A stretch of DNA of 64,000 nt from Rhizobium sp. CF080 (lineage in GTDB: Bacteria > Pseudomonadota > Alphaproteobacteria > Rhizobiales > Rhizobiaceae), in contig NZ_AKKC02000016.1 in NCBI RefSeq assembly GCF_000282095.2, positions 186,001 to 250,000 of the forward strand. The letters are read 5' to 3'. Shown here piece after piece: positions 63,782 through 64,000 of this stretch. Within the stretch, counting starts at the first letter, position 1. Every line of letters starts with the position of its first letter. The notes beneath the pieces were generated by a model. It had not been told where the DNA came from. It did not search any database and saw only the letters and a program-made list of their open reading frames with translations. A program made the position numbers and the translations under genes.

Positions 63782-64000
63782 GCTGTGTCCTTGCGAAGCC
63801 ATACCTTGTTGTCGTGGAAGGCGGCGCCGCCATAGGGCGCCACGGCGTCGGCGCCGGTCAGCACGTTGATGCCCTCGCCGTCTAGATGTTTGTGGTTCGG
63901 CCACAGGCCCTCGGCGATCAGCACGCCCGGCCTCGCGCCGGCCACGAGCTTCGCATGCAGGCGGATCTCGCCGCGCCCGTTGCCGAGCCGGACGATATCG
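63778..64000 (-). CDS. Molybdopterin oxidoreductase, C-terminal fragment (cut by window edge)
   Basis: The last 73 residues are visible. They begin DIVRLGNGRGEIRLHAKLV, continue ARPGVLIAEGLWPNHKHL, and end GINVLTGADAVAPYGGAAFH before the tail DNKVWLRKDTA. This is the molybdopterin-dinucleotide-binding C-terminal domain of the DMSO reductase/BisC family. The substrate is unknown. Its stop overlaps the nudK start by 4 nt, so the two are probably translated together. Confidence 0.85.
   Translation of the reverse strand, partial: DIVRLGNGRGEIRLHAKLVAGARPGVLIAEGLWPNHKHLDGEGINVLTGADAVAPYGGAAFHDNKVWLRKDTA

Overview
The window is about 64 kb of GC-rich alphaproteobacterial chromosome, most probably from the Rhizobiaceae (Rhizobium, Agrobacterium or Sinorhizobium relatives). 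Markers are BA14K, DUF1236 and DUF6163 proteins, an LdtR-type MarR regulator with an L,D-transpeptidase, an HdaA-type DnaA regulator, a CBP3-like ubiquinol-cytochrome c chaperone, a rhizobial flagellin, a proton-pumping pyrophosphatase and a Mg-type HemB. Nearly every gene is an intact housekeeping or conserved accessory gene. No prophage, insertion sequence or CRISPR array was seen.

Layout. 1-8.2 kb is a surface-polysaccharide locus: BcsL/CelD-type acetyltransferase (cut by the window edge), a Wzz/ExoP-like co-polymerase with a degenerate kinase domain, a Wza/ExoF-like export lipoprotein, a GT4 glycosyltransferase, a WcaJ/ExoY-type initiating transferase and a Wzy/ExoQ-like ligase or polymerase. 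8.2-11.2 kb holds four small genes and a lone flagellin. 11.4-17.4 kb has tRNA-Pro(GGG), a BA14K protein and the run cbp3-yceD-plsX-fabH-ihfA-merR, divergent from bamE. 17.4-27.8 kb carries hppA, an MFS transporter, nusB and ribH, then (after a GNAT gene and an HD-GYP gene on the other strand) ribE, ribD, nrdR and glyA. ribD contains an in-frame palindromic repeat.

28-35.4 kb has the L,D-transpeptidase and ldtR, two small ORFs, DUF6163, hemB, an RDD protein, bpt, a DMT exporter and an orphan AbrB antitoxin. 35.4-43.4 kb has parC, secreted proteins, and a cytochrome P450 followed 5 nt later by an LpxL-like acyltransferase, then a class C beta-lactamase-like hydrolase. 43.4-52.9 kb has aspS, an ICMT-like membrane methyltransferase, an MFS protein, rnd, a DUF2000/AraC divergent pair, a phytase-like esterase and an AT-richer nucleotidyltransferase. 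53-64 kb has ppx and ppk, a multi-hairpin repeat, hdaA and perM divergent from purM-purN, an Xre-RES toxin-antitoxin operon with an operator-like dyad, a stand-alone phnM with a Pho-box-like site, a NudK-type Nudix hydrolase and the C-terminal end of a molybdopterin oxidoreductase.

Functional groups are surface polysaccharide export, riboflavin and C1 metabolism, phospholipid and fatty-acid initiation (plsX, fabH), polyphosphate turnover (ppk, ppx), purine synthesis (purM, purN), replication control (hdaA, parC) and envelope maintenance (L,D-transpeptidase, BamE). All identifications come from reading translated sequences and motifs; no database search was run.
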